The position numbers were made by a program, and so were the translations under genes. 64,000 nucleotides of DNA from Erythrobacter longus. Its GTDB lineage: Bacteria > Pseudomonadota > Alphaproteobacteria > Sphingomonadales > Sphingomonadaceae. Location: positions 310,001 through 374,000 of the forward strand of contig NZ_JMIW01000003.1 in NCBI RefSeq assembly GCF_000715015.1, given 5' to 3'. Below are positions 62,392 to 64,000 of this stretch, in pieces. The notes beneath the pieces are model-generated. The model was not told the DNA's origin, made no database searches, and saw only the letters and a program-made list of their open reading frames with translations. The number at the start of each line of letters is the position of its first letter. Positions within the stretch are counted from its first letter, which is position 1.

Positions 62392-63264
62392 ATGACGGAT
62401 TACACGCAAATTCTGGTCGACAAGACCGATGGCATCGCCACCATCACATTGAACCGCCCGGAGAAAATGAACGCCTACACCCGCACCATGGGTGAAGAAA
62501 TCATGGCAGCGATGGATGACATTGATGCCGATGATGATGTGCGCGCGGTGATCTTTACAGGCGCCGGCGAAAAGGCGTTTTGTGCTGGCGCTGACCTGAC
62601 ACCGGAAGGGGGAGGGCACGTCTTCTCTGATCCCACACAGGTCGATGATCTGTCCGATGAACGTGTGCGCGATGGTGGGGGCCTTCTGACGCTTCGCCTG
62701 TTTGAGAGTAAAAAGCCCTTGATTGCAGCGTGTAATGGGGTTGCCGTGGGCGTGGGTTCAACCATGCAATTGGCGATGGATATCCGGCTTGCGGCATCCC
62801 ATGCGCGTTATGGATTTGTGTTCGCACGCCGCGGGATTGTTCCAGAGGCGGCCTCAAGCTGGTTCCTACCGCGCCTTGTCGGTATCAGCCAGGCTCTGGA
62901 GTGGTGCTATTCCGGCCGCGTCTTTGGCGCGGAAGAAGCGAAGGATGGCGGACTTATCCGGTCCATCCATGCGCCCGACGATCTCCTTTTGGATGCAAGA
63001 GCCATTGCGCGCGAGATTGCCGACAACACCTCGGCGGTTTCGGTGTCGATGACCCGGGCGATGATGTGGCGTTTGATGAACGCCGATCACCCCATGGAAG
63101 CGCACAAGATCGACAGCCGGGCAATCTATCGCTTGTCACGCGGGAAAGATGCAAAAGAGGGCATCGCAAGCTTCCTTGAAAAGCGCGAGCCGCAATATCC
63201 CGGCAAGGTCAGCGAGGATTTGCCAGACTTCTACCCGTGGTGGGAGGAACGTCCTTACAAATAG
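62392..63264 (+). CDS. Crotonase-family enoyl-CoA hydratase/isomerase
   Basis: 290 aa. The ATG at 62392 follows AGGAGAG; the frame is open further up without support. Typical are ILVDKTDGIATITLNRPEKM, oxyanion-hole AGEKAFCAGADLTPEGGG and NGVAVGVGSTMQLAMDIRLA, SHARYGFVFARRGIVPEAAS. Probable acyl-CoA hydratase in fatty-acid or aromatic catabolism; exact substrate open. The MarR-type gene follows 54 bp downstream on the same strand. Confidence 0.9.
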   Translation: MTDYTQILVDKTDGIATITLNRPEKMNAYTRTMGEEIMAAMDDIDADDDVRAVIFTGAGEKAFCAGADLTPEGGGHVFSDPTQVDDLSDERVRDGGGLLTLRLFESKKPLIAACNGVAVGVGSTMQLAMDIRLAASHARYGFVFARRGIVPEAASSWFLPRLVGISQALEWCYSGRVFGAEEAKDGGLIRSIHAPDDLLLDARAIAREIADNTSAVSVSMTRAMMWRLMNADHPMEAHKIDSRAIYRLSRGKDAKEGIASFLEKREPQYPGKVSEDLPDFYPWWEERPYK

Positions 63265-63318
63265 TCGGAATGGCGCGTGGTCTTGAAGAGACACTGGTTT
63301 CATGAGAAACTGGTTCCC

Positions 63319-63810
63319 ATGACCAAATCACAAGCTTCTCTGGCAACAGACTTTCAGCTCGCCAACTTTCTGCCGTATCAGCTATCCATCGCGTCCAATG
63401 CGGTGAGCGGGCTCATCTCTGAGCGATACCGTGCGCGCTTTGGCCTTAAGGTGACGGAATGGCGGGTCATGGCTGTTCTGGGTGATGCGGGCAGCCACGG
63501 CGGGCAGGTGACACAGCGCGAGCTCACTGAGGCGACCTTGATGGACAAGGTTGCGGTGAACCGGGCCTGCAAAGTGCTCGAGGAACGCGGCCTTATCGCA
63601 AGGGTTGCAAATGAAAGCGATGGCCGCTCGCACCTTTTGGCTCTGACGGGCGAGGGCGAGGCGATCCATAGTGAGGTCATGCCCACCGCAAGGGCGACGG
63701 AGCGGGAACTGTGCGAGGGCTTGGATGAGGCCGAAGAGGCAGCGCTGCGTTCCATGCTCGCCAAGATCCGCGCGCGCGCCGGGATACTTACCCAGCAGAC
63801 CGGAACCTAA
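63319..63810 (+). CDS. MarR-family transcriptional regulator
   Basis: 163 aa from the ATG at 63319 (a GTG or earlier ATG is possible; no good ribosome binding site for any). A winged helix-turn-helix spans about residues 45-120: EWRVMAVLGDAGSHGGQVTQ, RELTEATLMDKVAVNRACKV, LEERGLIARVANESDGRSHL, LALTGEGEAIHSEV. It probably regulates the upstream crotonase gene or other catabolic genes in response to a small ligand. A terminator follows. Confidence 0.85.
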   Translation: MTKSQASLATDFQLANFLPYQLSIASNAVSGLISERYRARFGLKVTEWRVMAVLGDAGSHGGQVTQRELTEATLMDKVAVNRACKVLEERGLIARVANESDGRSHLLALTGEGEAIHSEVMPTARATERELCEGLDEAEEAALRSMLAKIRARAGILTQQTGT

Positions 63811-63857
63811 ATCTGGAACCTAGATTTGGCTCCAAAGCTGGGGGCCTGAAAGCAAAA

Positions 63858-63893
63858 GAGCCGGCGCGTCCGTCAACGCACCGGCTCCTTTTT
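63858..63893 (+). terminator. Intrinsic terminator between the MarR gene and the convergent right-edge gene
   Basis: GAGCCGG and CCGGCTC plus internal GCGT/ACGC form the stem, followed by CTTTTTC. Confidence 0.85.
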
Positions 63894-63908
63894 CTGGTTT
63901 GAAGGCGC

Positions 63909-64000
63909 TTAACCTAACGCACCGCCTTCTGGGTTAACCAGAGCATCGCTGATCGAGCAGGCCGCAGGGCCAAGGATCACGATGAACAGCACCGGCAGAA
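63909..64000 (-). CDS. C-terminal end of a TadC/GspF-like type II secretion F family protein (partial)
   Basis: On the complementary strand 30 codons are open to a TAA at 63909: LPVLFIVILGPAACSISDAL and VNPEGGALG. The LPxLFIVILGPA segment matches the end of TadC/GspF-type inner-membrane proteins of Tad pilus or type II secretion systems. Only the tail is visible, so the call is tentative. Confidence 0.5.
   Translation of the reverse strand, partial: LPVLFIVILGPAACSISDALVNPEGGALG

Overview
The window looks like chromosomal DNA of an alphaproteobacterium of the order Sphingomonadales, most likely Erythrobacteraceae (Erythrobacter/Altererythrobacter-like). This is inference from gene content: a TorF/Gcw_chp-type porin, large TonB-dependent receptors, the TauE-like + TIGR02186 pair, an ATP12 chaperone gene, a STAS-fused MlaE system, a rpsU leader of alphaproteobacterial type and many ATGA-overlapping genes in a GC-rich background. 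I see no insertion sequence, prophage, CRISPR array, rRNA or tRNA gene.

Layout. 1-8.2 kb: the N-terminal 913 codons of a trypsin-like (S1) autotransporter protease running off the left edge, ugd, a metallophosphatase, a TorF-type porin, a glyoxalase-family protein and nhaA. 8.3-14.7 kb (+ strand): a short NfrB-like glycosyltransferase overlapping the gene of a Pro/Tyr-rich outer-membrane barrel protein, a TauE/SafE permease overlapping a TIGR02186 membrane protein, and a HerA-like ATPase. 14.7-22.1 kb (- strand): a TIR-transmembrane-periplasmic-binding-protein fusion just downstream of queE, then mtfA, valS and a crotonase. 22.3-25.8 kb: an Mla-type lipid transport operon (STAS-MlaE, MlaF, MlaD, lipoprotein). 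25.8-29.7 kb (- strand): a tightly overlapping six-gene chain crcB-rluA family-paiB family-HAD-small membrane protein-ATP12. 30-38.8 kb: rpsU, FKBP isomerase, DUF4153 protein, gatC-gatA, two small membrane proteins coupled to gat genes, an FkbM methyltransferase, gatB and a phytase-like esterase. 38.8-46.8 kb (- strand): a methyl-accepting chemotaxis protein with a coupled small protein, a small beta-rich protein, an M16 protease and a penicillin-acylase family enzyme. 47-49.6 kb: clpB. 49.7-56.2 kb: two paralogous TonB-dependent receptors. 56.8-63.8 kb: thiolase, SDR dehydrogenase, TonB-C-domain protein, M3 lipoprotein peptidase, crotonase and MarR regulator; the extreme right edge holds the end of a TadC/GspF-like gene.

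Most of this is housekeeping and envelope biology. The most unusual objects are: (1) the TIR-TM-PBP fusion, whose topology suggests an extracytoplasmic ligand sensor wired to a cytoplasmic TIR domain with its catalytic-type glutamate intact; (2) the NfrB-like enzyme without the C-terminal c-di-GMP (MshEN) domain, paired with a non-NfrA-like barrel; (3) a three-arm, mutually exclusive hairpin with a U-run in the leader of the first TonB receptor; (4) a five-codon upstream ORF with a strong ribosome binding site whose stop overlaps the clpB start; (5) a perfect palindrome just upstream of the thiolase gene; and (6) one imperfect direct-repeat element found upstream of both queE and a crotonase gene.
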